From: Bacteroidales bacterium
GTDB taxonomy: Bacteria; Bacteroidota; Bacteroidia; Bacteroidales; UBA932
DNA: 64,000 nt
Reading direction: 5' to 3'
Assembly: GCA_017446775.1 (NCBI GenBank)
Contig: JAFSQE010000008.1
Location: 1 to 64,000, forward strand
Shown: positions 27,094 to 37,286 of the stretch, one piece after another
Layout: each line of letters starts with the position of its first letter
Position numbering within the stretch: position 1 is the stretch's first letter
Program-made: the position numbers and the translations under genes
Notes under the pieces: generated by a model
Database searches by the model: none
Told to the model about the DNA's origin: nothing
What the model saw: only the letters and a program-made list of their open reading frames with translations

Positions 27094-30001
27094 ACTTTTA
27101 TCCGCAATAGCGTTCTCCCTTGCTTTCTGTTCAGAGGCCGGGGCGCAGTATTATACCCTTGGGGCAGACCCCTCCTCTACCCGATGGAGCATTATCCGCG
27201 GCGACAATTTCAACGTGATATACCCCCGCGGGATGGACTCCCTGGCACGCGAATACCTCTACAACTTTGAGTTGGAGCGCGTCCGCACGCAGGTGGGACT
27301 CAAGATAGATGGGGCGCATGTGCCGCTGGTGCTGCACACCGATGCCCTTACCAGCAACGCCACCGTGGTGTGGGCCCCAAGGCGAGTGGATATCTACACC
27401 ACCCCGCCGTTTAACCGTGGCTATGCCGACGACTGGACGCATCAGCTTGCGGTGCACGAAGGGCGCCATGTGGGGCAGGTGACCCATTTCACCACCGGCA
27501 CGTTTGAGGTCTTCCGCTACCTGCTGGGAGAGCAGGCGGTGGGACTGGGTATGGGCTTCTACCCCACCGGCTGGGAGCTTGAGGGCGATGCCGTGCACTC
27601 CGAGACCGATTTCTCCAAGTCCGGACGCGGGCGCGACCCCGACTTTCTGATGCCCTACAAGGCCGATTTTTTATCCGGCACGGTGCACAGCTACGATACC
27701 TACCGCTTTGGGTCGTATTACAACTTTATCCCGGACAAATATGCCTTCGGGTATATCATGGAGACCTTTATGCGCGACAATTCCGATTATTACGTAATCG
27801 GCGACATATATCACGACTACACCCGTTACTGGTACGACCCCAGTATCCTCAACAAGGCATATCAGAAATATACCGGGCGTACGCGGCGCAAGAATTTTCA
27901 CGGGGCGGTGGATTATTTTACACAGAAGTGGGAGAAGGAATATGTCATGCGCGAGCCCTACACAGCGTTTACAAGGGTGAGCGAAAACAGCAACGACCCC
28001 TATGCCACGTATCACTCTTTGATGCCGGTTACTACAGGAGGCACCGTTGCGGTAAAATCGGGCATGCGGCACATCAGCCAGCTGGTGGCAATTGATACCG
28101 CCGGGCGCGAGCGCACAATCCGTCCCTTTGCTGCCAAGAGCCTTACCAGCGCCCTTGTAAAGCAAAATGACCACACCCTTGTCTGGAGCGAGATTGTGGC
28201 GCATCCCCGCTGGGAGCTCAAGCAATATTCTGTGCTGCGCTCATACGATTTGAAAACGCACCGGATGCGTACCCTGACCCGCCGCACCCGCTATTTCAAT
28301 CCCGCCTTTTCTGAGGACGGCAGCACGGTTTCCGTAACCGAATATCCTGCCGGAGAAGCTTCGCGGGTGGTGTTGCTCGATGCCCGCAGGTTCCGCCCCC
28401 GGGCGGTGATTGCTGCTCCCGGCGGCGGGCAGGTACACAACACCGCGTGGGTCGGTAACCGTCTTTATGCCGATGCAATTACCGGCGACGGGCAGTGGGG
28501 GCTCTATTCCCGTCCCGGGGACGATGAAAATGCAGAGTGGGAGGTGGAGATTGCCCCACAGAGCCGTAAGATCCTGCGTCTGAGTGCGGCCGGCAACCGC
28601 CTGCTGCTGGAGAGCGATGTGGACGGCATCACCAATATCTTTGCGTTCGATCCGGCGCGCCACACGCTGCAAAAGCTCACAAATGCACGTTTCGGGGCGT
28701 TCTATCCGCATCTTGATGCCGATAGCGGCAGCCTCTACTATATCGATTATGACTTCCGGGGATATCTCCCGGCAAAGGCGGCACGTGCAGATTTGCTGTG
28801 GGAAGATGCCACAATGGACAATCCCTATATCTTTGACGATGCACAGCGGTTTGCGGCCCAGTCTGCAATCATGGCTCCGGGGCTTTCTTCAGGCGAGGCT
28901 GCGGCGCTGCGCGCAAAGGTGGATTCGCTGCCGGCAAAGCGCTATTTCAAGCCGCTGCATCTGGTCAATATCCACTCCTGGGCGCCGTTCTATGCAGGTG
29001 TAGAGCGGATAATGGATATGAGCTACGACCACTACTACCAGCTGGCGGCCCCCGGGGTGACCCTCGTGTCGCAGAACAAGCTGGGGACGGCGGTGACCCT
29101 TGCCGGCTACTCTTATCACGGCGGGCGCCATGCCGGGCACTTCAACTTCCAGTACAGCGGCCTCTGGCCCATATTTGAGATAAACCTGGATTATAACGAC
29201 CGGCCCCGGCACGAGGTACATTACGGCGACGGAACCGGCCCTATCGATACCACTTTCCTGTCGCGACCCACGCTGGATCTGCGCACATCGGTGTATACCA
29301 GCATCAATCTGTCCCATGGCGGGTGGAACAGCGCCATTATCCCCAAGGTCGATTTCAACTGGAACCAGGACCTGTATGGCAGGGACGGGAATTTCCACGC
29401 CGGGCGGGATATCCAGGCCGGCGTGCGCTACTACACCATGCTCCCAAAAACCAAGCAGAACCGTATGCCCCGCCTGGGTATCGGCGCAGAGGTCAAGGGG
29501 GCGTACCAGATGGGTCCCTACGACGGTGATGCCCGCGTGGTTTATGGCTACACCTACGGTTACCTGCCTGGCTTCACCCTTGAGCAGGGGTGGAAGCTGA
29601 CACTCTCCGGCCAGAAGCGTTTCGACAGCATCGGGGCGGGCGAATTCATGAAGAATATGGCCAAAATGCCGCGCGGCTACCGAGAGATGCCCCTCAACGA
29701 CTATTTCAAGGTGACGGCAGATTATTCCATCCCCATCGCCGTCAACGACTGGCATCCCGTGCCGATACTGCTCTATCTGATGCGGGTTAACGTGGTGCCG
29801 TTTGCAGATTATGCCCAGAACCGCACCCCGGCCGGCGAGGTACAGAAACTGCTCTCATACGGCTCCGTATTCACCATGCAGGGGCACATCTTCCGCATCG
29901 GATGGGAGGTAGAGCTGGGCACACGCGTCAGCCGCTACCGCGACCCGTTCGACGGCAGCTGGCACACCCGCGCCGAATTCGTCACAGGAGTCGGCCTATA
30001 A
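27077..30001 (+). CDS. Exported protein with predicted zinc-peptidase, propeller-like and barrel-like parts
   Basis: Function is unknown. The 974-residue protein has a signal peptide (about 1-23, cut after AGA). Residues 121-131 hold HEGRH, an HExxH zinc motif, and WELEGDA follows 38 residues later; Glu169 fits the third ligand of gluzincin (MA-clan) peptidases. Residues of about 300-620 resemble TolB/PD40 propeller blades. The C-terminal about 330 residues alternate hydrophobic and polar residues with many aromatics, as in outer-membrane barrels. It overlaps uvrC by 17 nt. Peptidase activity is inferred from the motif only; the barrel prediction is by eye. Confidence 0.72.
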   Translation: MKGLFRLLSAIAFSLAFCSEAGAQYYTLGADPSSTRWSIIRGDNFNVIYPRGMDSLAREYLYNFELERVRTQVGLKIDGAHVPLVLHTDALTSNATVVWAPRRVDIYTTPPFNRGYADDWTHQLAVHEGRHVGQVTHFTTGTFEVFRYLLGEQAVGLGMGFYPTGWELEGDAVHSETDFSKSGRGRDPDFLMPYKADFLSGTVHSYDTYRFGSYYNFIPDKYAFGYIMETFMRDNSDYYVIGDIYHDYTRYWYDPSILNKAYQKYTGRTRRKNFHGAVDYFTQKWEKEYVMREPYTAFTRVSENSNDPYATYHSLMPVTTGGTVAVKSGMRHISQLVAIDTAGRERTIRPFAAKSLTSALVKQNDHTLVWSEIVAHPRWELKQYSVLRSYDLKTHRMRTLTRRTRYFNPAFSEDGSTVSVTEYPAGEASRVVLLDARRFRPRAVIAAPGGGQVHNTAWVGNRLYADAITGDGQWGLYSRPGDDENAEWEVEIAPQSRKILRLSAAGNRLLLESDVDGITNIFAFDPARHTLQKLTNARFGAFYPHLDADSGSLYYIDYDFRGYLPAKAARADLLWEDATMDNPYIFDDAQRFAAQSAIMAPGLSSGEAAALRAKVDSLPAKRYFKPLHLVNIHSWAPFYAGVERIMDMSYDHYYQLAAPGVTLVSQNKLGTAVTLAGYSYHGGRHAGHFNFQYSGLWPIFEINLDYNDRPRHEVHYGDGTGPIDTTFLSRPTLDLRTSVYTSINLSHGGWNSAIIPKVDFNWNQDLYGRDGNFHAGRDIQAGVRYYTMLPKTKQNRMPRLGIGAEVKGAYQMGPYDGDARVVYGYTYGYLPGFTLEQGWKLTLSGQKRFDSIGAGEFMKNMAKMPRGYREMPLNDYFKVTADYSIPIAVNDWHPVPILLYLMRVNVVPFADYAQNRTPAGEVQKLLSYGSVFTMQGHIFRIGWEVELGTRVSRYRDPFDGSWHTRAEFVTGVGL

Positions 30002-30005
30002 TACT

Positions 30006-30018
30006 GGGGCTTTGCCCC
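30006..30018 (+). terminator. Short hairpin after the peptidase-like gene
   Basis: GGGGC-TTT-GCCCC forms a 5-bp GC stem 4 nt past the stop codon. There is no clear T run, so termination strength is uncertain. Confidence 0.4.
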
Positions 30019-30046
30019 AAACCCCACCGCTTTGCGCCGGCTATTC

Positions 30047-30093
30047 TTAAGGCCAACACGCACGCGCTGCGCTAGCGCCTGATGGCGCCTTAA
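30047..30093. repeat. Intergenic inverted repeat resembling the 58-kb leader repeat
   Basis: TTAAGGC (30047-30053) pairs with GCCTTAA (30087-30093), with the palindrome GCGCTAGCGC inside. The inner GCGCTGCGCTAGCGCC word is about 80 percent like the reverse complement of the duplicated unit at 58066-58243. It overlaps the stop codon of the convergent DUF5106 gene, so it may also serve as a terminator for both. Confidence 0.5.
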
Positions 30094-31088
30094 AATCCGA
30101 AAACCTGCTGCAGATAGGCCAGAAGATAATCGGTGGGGGTGTCTTTGAGGAGCACCCGTTTGTTGCGGTCAAGCAGATACACAGAGGGGATTGCCCGCAG
30201 GTTGTAGAGGGGGGTGTTGTTTACGGCCAGCAGGTGGTCGTAGCCGTTGAACCAGTTCGCGGGGTAGATTTCAGAATACTTTATCCATTCGCCAAGGTCT
30301 TCGTCGGGATAGACGTTGGCCACCGCCAGCTGTTTTTGGGCAATCAGACCGTCTATGCCGGGGAACTGCTGCAGCGTCTCCATAACCTCGCGGCAGTTGG
30401 TACAGCCCGGATTGCTGAAAAACAGGATGGTGTATTCTGCATCTATGCCGTCCAGGGTCATTTGGCGGCCATTGCGCAGGGTAAATGCAAAGTCGGCGGC
30501 CTTTTCTCCAAGGCGGTTGAGGCAGAAACGGGGCAGCAGCCTCTCTGCACGGGCCCTTTCATCGTCCTGCGCCAGGGGGCTCGCAGAGAGTTTTTCCAAC
30601 AGCGGGATGCAGTATTCCTCGTTCCGGTAGGGGGAGTTGGGGTCCATCAGCAACCTCTCGTACGTTCCGATGAACTTTGCCCAGAGGGTCCCGTCCGGGT
30701 TGCCGTTCTGGCTCTTCTCTGCGGCATTCAGCGCCCTGCGGCACCCTTCCAGCCCTTTGGCTGGGGTTGCACCGCGCAAAAACAGAGAATACTGGCAGAA
30801 CACATCGTAAAAGACATCGGCAGAGAATCCGCGCACCAGCGAGGTGTCCTGCGCTCCGGGGCGCTCTTCTGCGAAGAACCTGTCCCAATAGTGGATCACG
30901 ATATAGTCGATTGCCTCCTGCCGGTCGGTGACAAGTGCGGGTACTTCCGGCATGGGGAAGCGGTTGTTTGCCGGCGAAGCTTCAGATACCTTGCCTTTCC
31001 TGCCGCCGCGGCACCCTGCCAATAAAAAAACGACCGCTGCGGCAATAACAATCGCCGTGGCGGCTGCGTGTGCGAAAACCCTTTTCAT
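30090..31088 (-). CDS. DUF5106 and thioredoxin-like lipoprotein
   Basis: This is likely a periplasm-facing thiol-disulfide protein. The 332-residue precursor has a lipobox LLAGC (Cys26), a DUF5106-type helical region (about residues 50-190), then a thioredoxin fold with CTNC (about residue 231) as the redox pair and a conserved IPSVYLLDRNKRV strand with cis-Pro. In Bacteroidetes such proteins act in envelope redox or cytochrome maturation, but this one's target is unknown. It sits between two intergenic repeats and has no obvious operon partner. Confidence 0.8.
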   Translation of the reverse strand: MKRVFAHAAATAIVIAAAVVFLLAGCRGGRKGKVSEASPANNRFPMPEVPALVTDRQEAIDYIVIHYWDRFFAEERPGAQDTSLVRGFSADVFYDVFCQYSLFLRGATPAKGLEGCRRALNAAEKSQNGNPDGTLWAKFIGTYERLLMDPNSPYRNEEYCIPLLEKLSASPLAQDDERARAERLLPRFCLNRLGEKAADFAFTLRNGRQMTLDGIDAEYTILFFSNPGCTNCREVMETLQQFPGIDGLIAQKQLAVANVYPDEDLGEWIKYSEIYPANWFNGYDHLLAVNNTPLYNLRAIPSVYLLDRNKRVLLKDTPTDYLLAYLQQVFGF

Positions 31089-31115
31089 GTCAGAAAGTGT
31101 AACGGCGGGGGCGGA

Positions 31116-31751
31116 TTAACCCACCAGCCATACCATCACGTGGTTTTCAAAGACCATGTATTCCAGGTCGAACTCCATCTCGGTGCCATCTTTATGGGTG
31201 AAGGTGGCACTGATTTCGCCCTCGTCGTGCGGGGTGAATTTGTCTATCTCTATTTGCTCTGCAAAATCCACGTCCAGCTGCGACATCCTCTTGAAAATAG
31301 CCTCCTTGGCGCTCCAGATGATGGCCAGCTGCAACTTGCGGTTGCGCTCTCCAAGGTCTTCGCGCTCCTCTTCCGAGAGGACTTTTTTCTCTACCGCATC
31401 GAAACTGCGCTCCAGCGACTCGATGTCGATGCCCAGCGCTTCGTCGCGGTGGGTGATGATGGCCACAAAGCGGTTGGAATGGGAGATGCTTATCTCCTGT
31501 GCCGAATTGTGAAGGAAGGGACGGCCGTTGTCGTGATGGCCCAGATAGACCTTGTCGTCGAAAATTTCGCCAAGAAGGGCGCGTACGGCAAGCTTCTCTT
31601 TACGCCGGGCCTCGCTGCGAATCATGCTCAACTCCTCCATTTCGTTGCGGGGAATGGAGCACATATCCATAAGTTGCTGCTCGGTTTCCGTTATCTCCCA
31701 AACGTAAATCGTAGCTTCGTTTTCAAGTTCTTTTGTTAAAAATAGGGCCAT
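31116..31751 (-). CDS. 4'-phosphopantetheinyl transferase superfamily protein
   Basis: The enzyme moves phosphopantetheine from CoA onto a carrier-protein serine. The 211-residue protein has the Sfp-type core GIDIESLERSFDAVEKKVLSEEE and WSAKEAIFK, holding the Mg-binding Asp and Glu and the catalytic Lys. Target carrier protein is not evident. The start at 31751 is the first ATG after tRNA-Gln, only 3 nt past the encoded CCA, so mature mRNA may be leaderless. Homologues begin with the same MALxxxKE-type residues. Confidence 0.86.
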   Translation of the reverse strand: MALFLTKELENEATIYVWEITETEQQLMDMCSIPRNEMEELSMIRSEARRKEKLAVRALLGEIFDDKVYLGHHDNGRPFLHNSAQEISISHSNRFVAIITHRDEALGIDIESLERSFDAVEKKVLSEEEREDLGERNRKLQLAIIWSAKEAIFKRMSQLDVDFAEQIEIDKFTPHDEGEISATFTHKDGTEMEFDLEYMVFENHVMVWLVG

Positions 31752-31756
31752 ATTGG

Positions 31757-31827
31757 TTGAGATACGGGGATTCGAACCTCGACAGACAGAACCAAAATCT
31801 GTAGTGCTACCATTACACCATATCTCA
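31757..31827 (-). tRNA. tRNA-Gln (anticodon TTG)
   Basis: A cloverleaf can be drawn: acceptor TGAGATA/TATCTCA (7 bp), anticodon loop with TTG, and T-loop GTTCGAATC. The discriminator is A, and CCA follows directly at 31756-31754. Encoded CCA is unusual in this phylum and could be chance. The gene lies just ahead of the phosphopantetheinyl transferase start. A TATCTTTG -7 element is at 31854-31861 on the minus strand. Confidence 0.95.
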
Positions 31828-31897
31828 GTGCGCGGGCAATGCCGTTGGAAAGGCAAAGATATAAACTTTTTATTTCTAAAGAAATAGGGTTTGGAAA

Positions 31898-32332
31898 TTA
31901 GCGCCGTTTCTCCCGGAAAAACTCTTTCATAAGGGATGCGCACTCGCCGGCAAGGATTCCTTTGGTGACTTGTGTGCGGGGGTGCAGCAGACTGGGGCTG
32001 AACAGGGAGTAGCCGCGGCGGGGGTCGCCGGCGCCATACACGATGCGTGGGATTTGCGCCCAGGCGAGTGCGGCTGCACACATCGGGCAGGGTTCTACGG
32101 TGACATACAGCGTGCAGTCGGCAAGATACTTGCCGCCAAGATACTCTGTAGCGGCAGTTATCGCCTGCATCTCGGCGTGCGCCGTGGGGTCGTTAAGCCT
32201 CTCTGTGAGGTTGTGGGCGCGCGCTATCACCCGCCCCTTGCAAACCACCACCGCCCCTATCGGCACCTCCCCCTCCTGCAACGCCGCTTGCGCCTGCTCC
32301 AGCGCCATCTGCATATATCTTTCATCGTCCAT
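31898..32332 (-). CDS. tadA: tRNA-adenosine deaminase TadA
   Basis: TadA converts the wobble adenosine of tRNA-Arg(ACG) to inosine. The 144-residue protein has the deaminase zinc motifs HAEMQAI, with the catalytic Glu, and PCPMCAAAL. The start at MDDERYMQMAL follows a TATCTTTG -7 element (32339-32346 on the minus strand); an in-frame ATG 22 codons upstream lies beyond it in the groEL terminator. It is followed by tRNA-Gln after 70 nt. Confidence 0.93.
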   Translation of the reverse strand: MDDERYMQMALEQAQAALQEGEVPIGAVVVCKGRVIARAHNLTERLNDPTAHAEMQAITAATEYLGGKYLADCTLYVTVEPCPMCAAALAWAQIPRIVYGAGDPRRGYSLFSPSLLHPRTQVTKGILAGECASLMKEFFREKRR

Positions 32333-32338
32333 ACTCTG

Positions 32339-32367
32339 CAAAGATAACAAAAAAGGCCGCTTCGCAA
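32339..32367 (-). promoter_or_regulatory. Promoter for tadA
   Basis: On the minus strand TTG (32367-32365) is followed after 18 nt by TATCTTTG (32346-32339). It overlaps the groEL terminator, so groEL read-through would be the alternative source of tadA mRNA. Confidence 0.5.
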
Positions 32368-32381
32368 GAAGCGACCCTTTT
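32345..32381 (-). terminator. Intrinsic terminator after groEL
   Basis: A 14-bp stem, with two G-T pairs, joins 32368-32381 and 32350-32363 with a 4-nt loop and is followed on the minus strand by a T run. It lies 18 nt past the groEL stop. Confidence 0.88.
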
Positions 32382-32398
32382 GTATCAGTAAGCGGCAA

Positions 32399-34042
<1,644 letters not shown>

Positions 34043-34050
34043 TTAAAGGG

Positions 34051-34320
34051 TTATTCGATAACTGCAATTACATCGCTCTGGCGCATGATAAGGTAATCCT
34101 TGCCGTCTAAAGAGACCTCGGTGCCGGAATATTTGCCGTACATTACCTTGTCGCCGACCTTAAGCTCCATCGGCTCGTCTTTCTTGCCGTTTCCTACAGC
34201 GATAACGACGCCCTGCTGGGGTTTTTCCTTTGCCGAATCGGGGATAAAGAGTCCGCTCGCGGTTTTGGTCTCGGCCTCTTTAGCCTCTACCAATACTCTG
34301 TCTGCTAATGGTTTAATCAT
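34051..34320 (-). CDS. groS: 10 kDa co-chaperonin GroES
   Basis: GroES caps the GroEL cavity. The 89-residue protein has the mobile loop (TASGLFIPDSAKEKPQQG) and the GDKVMYGKYSG strand. The upstream gap of 102 nt has two inverted repeats (34365-34387 and 34403-34415) but no CIRCE sequence and no clear TAnnTTTG element, so expression probably uses another control. Overall identification is firm. Confidence 0.97.
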   Translation of the reverse strand: MIKPLADRVLVEAKEAETKTASGLFIPDSAKEKPQQGVVIAVGNGKKDEPMELKVGDKVMYGKYSGTEVSLDGKDYLIMRQSDVIAVIE

Positions 34321-34364
34321 GATTTTATAATTTTAAAATTGTTTTGTTTTGCACTTTTTTGCGA

Positions 34365-34415
34365 CACTGATTAAGACAAAATCAGTGCCAGCATAACCCT
34401 TATGACAAATTGTCA
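34365..34415 (-). promoter_or_regulatory. Inverted repeats upstream of groES-groEL
   Basis: CACTGATT (34365-34372) and AATCAGTG (34380-34387) form an 8-bp perfect inverted repeat with a 7-nt gap. A second near-perfect palindrome, TGACAAATTGTCA, lies at 34403-34415. No T run follows on the minus strand, so a terminator for the upstream peptidase gene is less likely than an operator or stress promoter. The minus-strand TGGCAC-N5-TTGT at 34391-34377 resembles a sigma-54 site with one key mismatch. Confidence 0.4.
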
Positions 34416-34422
34416 CCCGCCG

Positions 34423-35814
34423 CTAGCATGCCATAGCGGCCTCCACCTCGTCTACTGTGATGGGGAGACGCCTGCTGCCAAGTCGCCGGCAGCCGGAAGG
34501 TGTGATCAGGATATCGTCTTCGAGCCGGATTCCGCCAAAGTCATAATAGCCTTCAAGGGCCTGATAATTAATGAAATCGGCAAACTTGCCCTCTGCCTTC
34601 CATTGCTCTATCAGGGCGGGTATGAAATAGATGCCGGGTTCGTCGGTAATCACATGGCCGGGCACCAGCCTGCGGGCCATTCGCAGCGAACCCAGACCCA
34701 GCTGCCGGCTGCGCTCCTGGCCGGGGTCGTAACCGACATAATTCTCTCCCAGGTTCTCCATGTCGTGCACGTCCAGACCCATGTTGTGCCCCAGGCCGTG
34801 CGGCATGAACAGCCCCTGTACCCCCAGCGCCAGGGCTTCGTCGATATCGCCCTTCACCAGGCCGACATTCTTGAGCCCCTGCAGCATCAGCCTGCTGGCG
34901 GCCAGGTGCACCTCGCGGTATGTGATGCCGGGGCGCGCCATCTCCGCAGCGAAGGAGTTGGCGGTGGATACTATCGTGTATATCTCTTTCTGTTTCTGTG
35001 AGAACTTGCCGCCGACGGGGAGCGTACGGGTAAAGTCGCTGCAATAGTGGCTGGCAATCTCGGCACCGGCGTCTATCACGCACAGTTTGCCGGGGGTCAG
35101 TACCTTGTCGTGCACGTGGTTGTGCAGCGTCTCCCCGTGCTGGCTCAGGATTGTTGCGAAAGAGGTCATGTAGCCGCCGCTTATCACCACCCCCTCCATC
35201 GCTCCTACTACCTCCTGCTCCAGAAGGCCGGGCTTTAAAAGCTGCATTGCGGTGTAGTGCATCGCGTAGCCAAGGTCGCATGCGCGGTCGATCTCTGCTA
35301 TTTCGCACGGCTCCTTTATAAGGCGCTGCGACACAATCGCCCGTATAAACTCTTCACTTGCGCCGTCGTTCACCAGGCGGGGAGAGATGCCCAGCATCTC
35401 CCCAAAAAGTATCATATTGTCGGCACGATACTGCGGGATGTAGTGCACCGTGCGCCCCTTGGCTGCCGCATCGGTAACAAAAGCCGCCAGCCGCGCAAAC
35501 GGGTAGGTCTTCCCCACCCCGACGGCCGCCGCCTGCTCTGCCATGCTTTTCTGCGGACCCATCCAGATGATGTCGTCCATGTCGACATCGTCTCCAAAAA
35601 TCATCTCTCCGCCGCTGTCGATGTCCATCACCGCCGCCAGGTGAGGCAAATCCAGCCCGAAATAGTACAGAAATGTGCTGTCCTGACGGAAGATGTAGGT
35701 GTTGTCGGGATAGTTGGCCGGGGAGTCGTTGTTGCCCAGAAAAACGAGGATTCCGCCGCTGACGCTTGCTGCGAGCTTCTTGCGGCGCGCGATATAGGTT
35801 TCTTTGCTAAACAT
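34423..35814 (-). CDS. Xaa-Pro aminopeptidase (M24B family)
   Basis: The enzyme removes an N-terminal residue before proline. The 463-residue protein has an N-terminal creatinase-like domain (FLGNNDSPANYPDNTYIFRQDSTFLYYFG) and the pita-bread metalloprotease core with the two-metal ligands in DAGAEIASHYCSDFTR, HGLGHNMGLDVHD, TDEPGIYFI and GGIRLEDDI. I use the ATG at 35814 because a TATATTTG -7 element at 35838-35845 leaves only about 6 nt before the in-frame ATG at 35826. It is divergent from the C1 peptidase gene. Confidence 0.92.
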   Translation of the reverse strand: MFSKETYIARRKKLAASVSGGILVFLGNNDSPANYPDNTYIFRQDSTFLYYFGLDLPHLAAVMDIDSGGEMIFGDDVDMDDIIWMGPQKSMAEQAAAVGVGKTYPFARLAAFVTDAAAKGRTVHYIPQYRADNMILFGEMLGISPRLVNDGASEEFIRAIVSQRLIKEPCEIAEIDRACDLGYAMHYTAMQLLKPGLLEQEVVGAMEGVVISGGYMTSFATILSQHGETLHNHVHDKVLTPGKLCVIDAGAEIASHYCSDFTRTLPVGGKFSQKQKEIYTIVSTANSFAAEMARPGITYREVHLAASRLMLQGLKNVGLVKGDIDEALALGVQGLFMPHGLGHNMGLDVHDMENLGENYVGYDPGQERSRQLGLGSLRMARRLVPGHVITDEPGIYFIPALIEQWKAEGKFADFINYQALEGYYDFGGIRLEDDILITPSGCRRLGSRRLPITVDEVEAAMAC

Positions 35815-35837
35815 GACGTGTATCATAATTTGTCACT

Positions 35838-35854
35838 CAAATATATTAAATTTG
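35838..35854. promoter_or_regulatory. Divergent -7 elements between two peptidase genes
   Basis: TATATTTG on the minus strand (35845-35838) and TAAATTTG on the plus strand (35847-35854) are 1 nt apart and point away from each other. Only one polymerase could occupy the site at a time. No good -33 elements are seen. Confidence 0.55.
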
Positions 35855-35882
35855 TTGCACAAAACACTTTTACACCCCTGTT

Positions 35883-37283
35883 ATGAAAAGATTATCAGCC
35901 CTCGCCGCCCTGTTTGCAGCCGTTTGCCTGCAGGCGCAGACCATCACCCCGGAGCAACTGGATCAGCTTAAAGGCAGCTTTGATCGCGACAACGCCGCAA
36001 CAATAGCCCTGCAGAACATACTCACGGGGACAAACGACCTCAAGACTGCGGCGCACAACCATGCCAAGGAGGGAGCTACGGATCATCTTTTCAAATACAA
36101 GACCGATGTGCGCGGCATAACCGACCAGCAGCGCAGCGGCCGGTGCTGGCTGTTCACCTCCACCAACCAGATCCGCCCGCTGGTGATGCGCAAGTATAAC
36201 CTTGACGCATTCCAGTTTTCCAACAACTACTGCTATTTCTGGGATCTGCTGGAGAAGGCCAACCTCTTTTTGGAGAATGTGATAGCCACTGCAGACCGCG
36301 ATTTTGACGACCGGGCGGTGGTAACATATTTCCGTGCCCCGGTTGCCGACGGAGGCGTGTGGAACCTCTTTTACAACGTGGTTGAGAAGTACGGCATAGT
36401 GCCCGACACGGTGATGTGCGAGACCGCCAACAGCAACAACACCTCGCAGATGCTCGGCGTGATTAACGAGTGCCTGCGCGCTGCCGGATACAATATCCGA
36501 GAGGCGGCGATGGTTTCTGCAAAGGGTAAGAAGGCGCTGGCGGCGCGTGAGGCCAGGGTGGCAGAACTGAAGCTGGCGGCGCTTAAGGATGTCTACCGCA
36601 TCCTGGCGCTCTGTCTGGGAGAGCCCCCCACAGAATTTACTTGGCGGTATGCTACCCGCGACGGCAAGATAGAGAGCATCTCCACTACCCCGCTGGAGTT
36701 CTGGAAGGGGATCCGTCCCGCCGATTTTGGCCCGGACAACTATGTGATGATAATGAACGACCCGACTCGCGAATACTACAGGATATACGAGATTGAGAAC
36801 TATCGCAACACCGTGGAGGGGCTCAACTGGAAATATCTCAACCTGCCCAACGACGATATAAAGGCGGCTGCGCTGGCATCCATAAAGGCGGGCGAGCCCA
36901 TGTACGCCAGCTGCGATGTGGGCAAGCAGATCAACCGCGAAAAAGGGATTATGGATATGGGGATGTACGACTATGCAAAACTGCTGGGAGTAAATCTTTC
37001 AATGGACAAGAAGGCCCGCATCCTGACCCGCCAGAGCGGTTCTTCACACGCTATGCTGCTTGTAGCCTGCGACACAGATGATAGCGACGTGCCCGTAAAA
37101 TGGCAGTTCGAGAACAGCTGGGGTCCCTCTGCCGGCTATCGCGGCTACCTTACCTTTACCGACGACTGGTTCATCGAGTATATGTTCCGCCTGGTAATCA
37201 ACAGAAAGTATCTGGACAGCAAGGCCATAGAGGCTCTTGCCTCCAAGCCCGTGATGCTCCCGCCGTGGGATTATATGTTCTAG
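35883..37283 (+). CDS. C1-family aminopeptidase (bleomycin hydrolase/PepC-like), exported
   Basis: This cysteine peptidase trims amino-terminal residues from peptides. The 466-residue precursor has a signal peptide (about 1-19, MKRLSALAALFAAVCLQAQ) and the catalytic triad: Cys88 in QQRSGRCWLF, His in SGSSHAMLL and Asn in FENSWG. An exported form of this usually cytosolic fold is common in Bacteroidetes, which suggests peptide processing in the periplasm or at the surface. It lies 3 nt before ispE. Confidence 0.92.
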   Translation: MKRLSALAALFAAVCLQAQTITPEQLDQLKGSFDRDNAATIALQNILTGTNDLKTAAHNHAKEGATDHLFKYKTDVRGITDQQRSGRCWLFTSTNQIRPLVMRKYNLDAFQFSNNYCYFWDLLEKANLFLENVIATADRDFDDRAVVTYFRAPVADGGVWNLFYNVVEKYGIVPDTVMCETANSNNTSQMLGVINECLRAAGYNIREAAMVSAKGKKALAAREARVAELKLAALKDVYRILALCLGEPPTEFTWRYATRDGKIESISTTPLEFWKGIRPADFGPDNYVMIMNDPTREYYRIYEIENYRNTVEGLNWKYLNLPNDDIKAAALASIKAGEPMYASCDVGKQINREKGIMDMGMYDYAKLLGVNLSMDKKARILTRQSGSSHAMLLVACDTDDSDVPVKWQFENSWGPSAGYRGYLTFTDDWFIEYMFRLVINRKYLDSKAIEALASKPVMLPPWDYMF

Positions 37284-37286
37284 TTT

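Noticed and set aside
31757..32081. A 321-codon form of the phosphopantetheinyl transferase starting upstream
   Set aside because: The extension reads through tRNA-Gln and antisense of non-coding sequence; the ATG at 31751 fits the family.
34321..34422. CIRCE operator for groESL
   Set aside because: No TTAGCACTC...GAGTGCTAA pattern is present.
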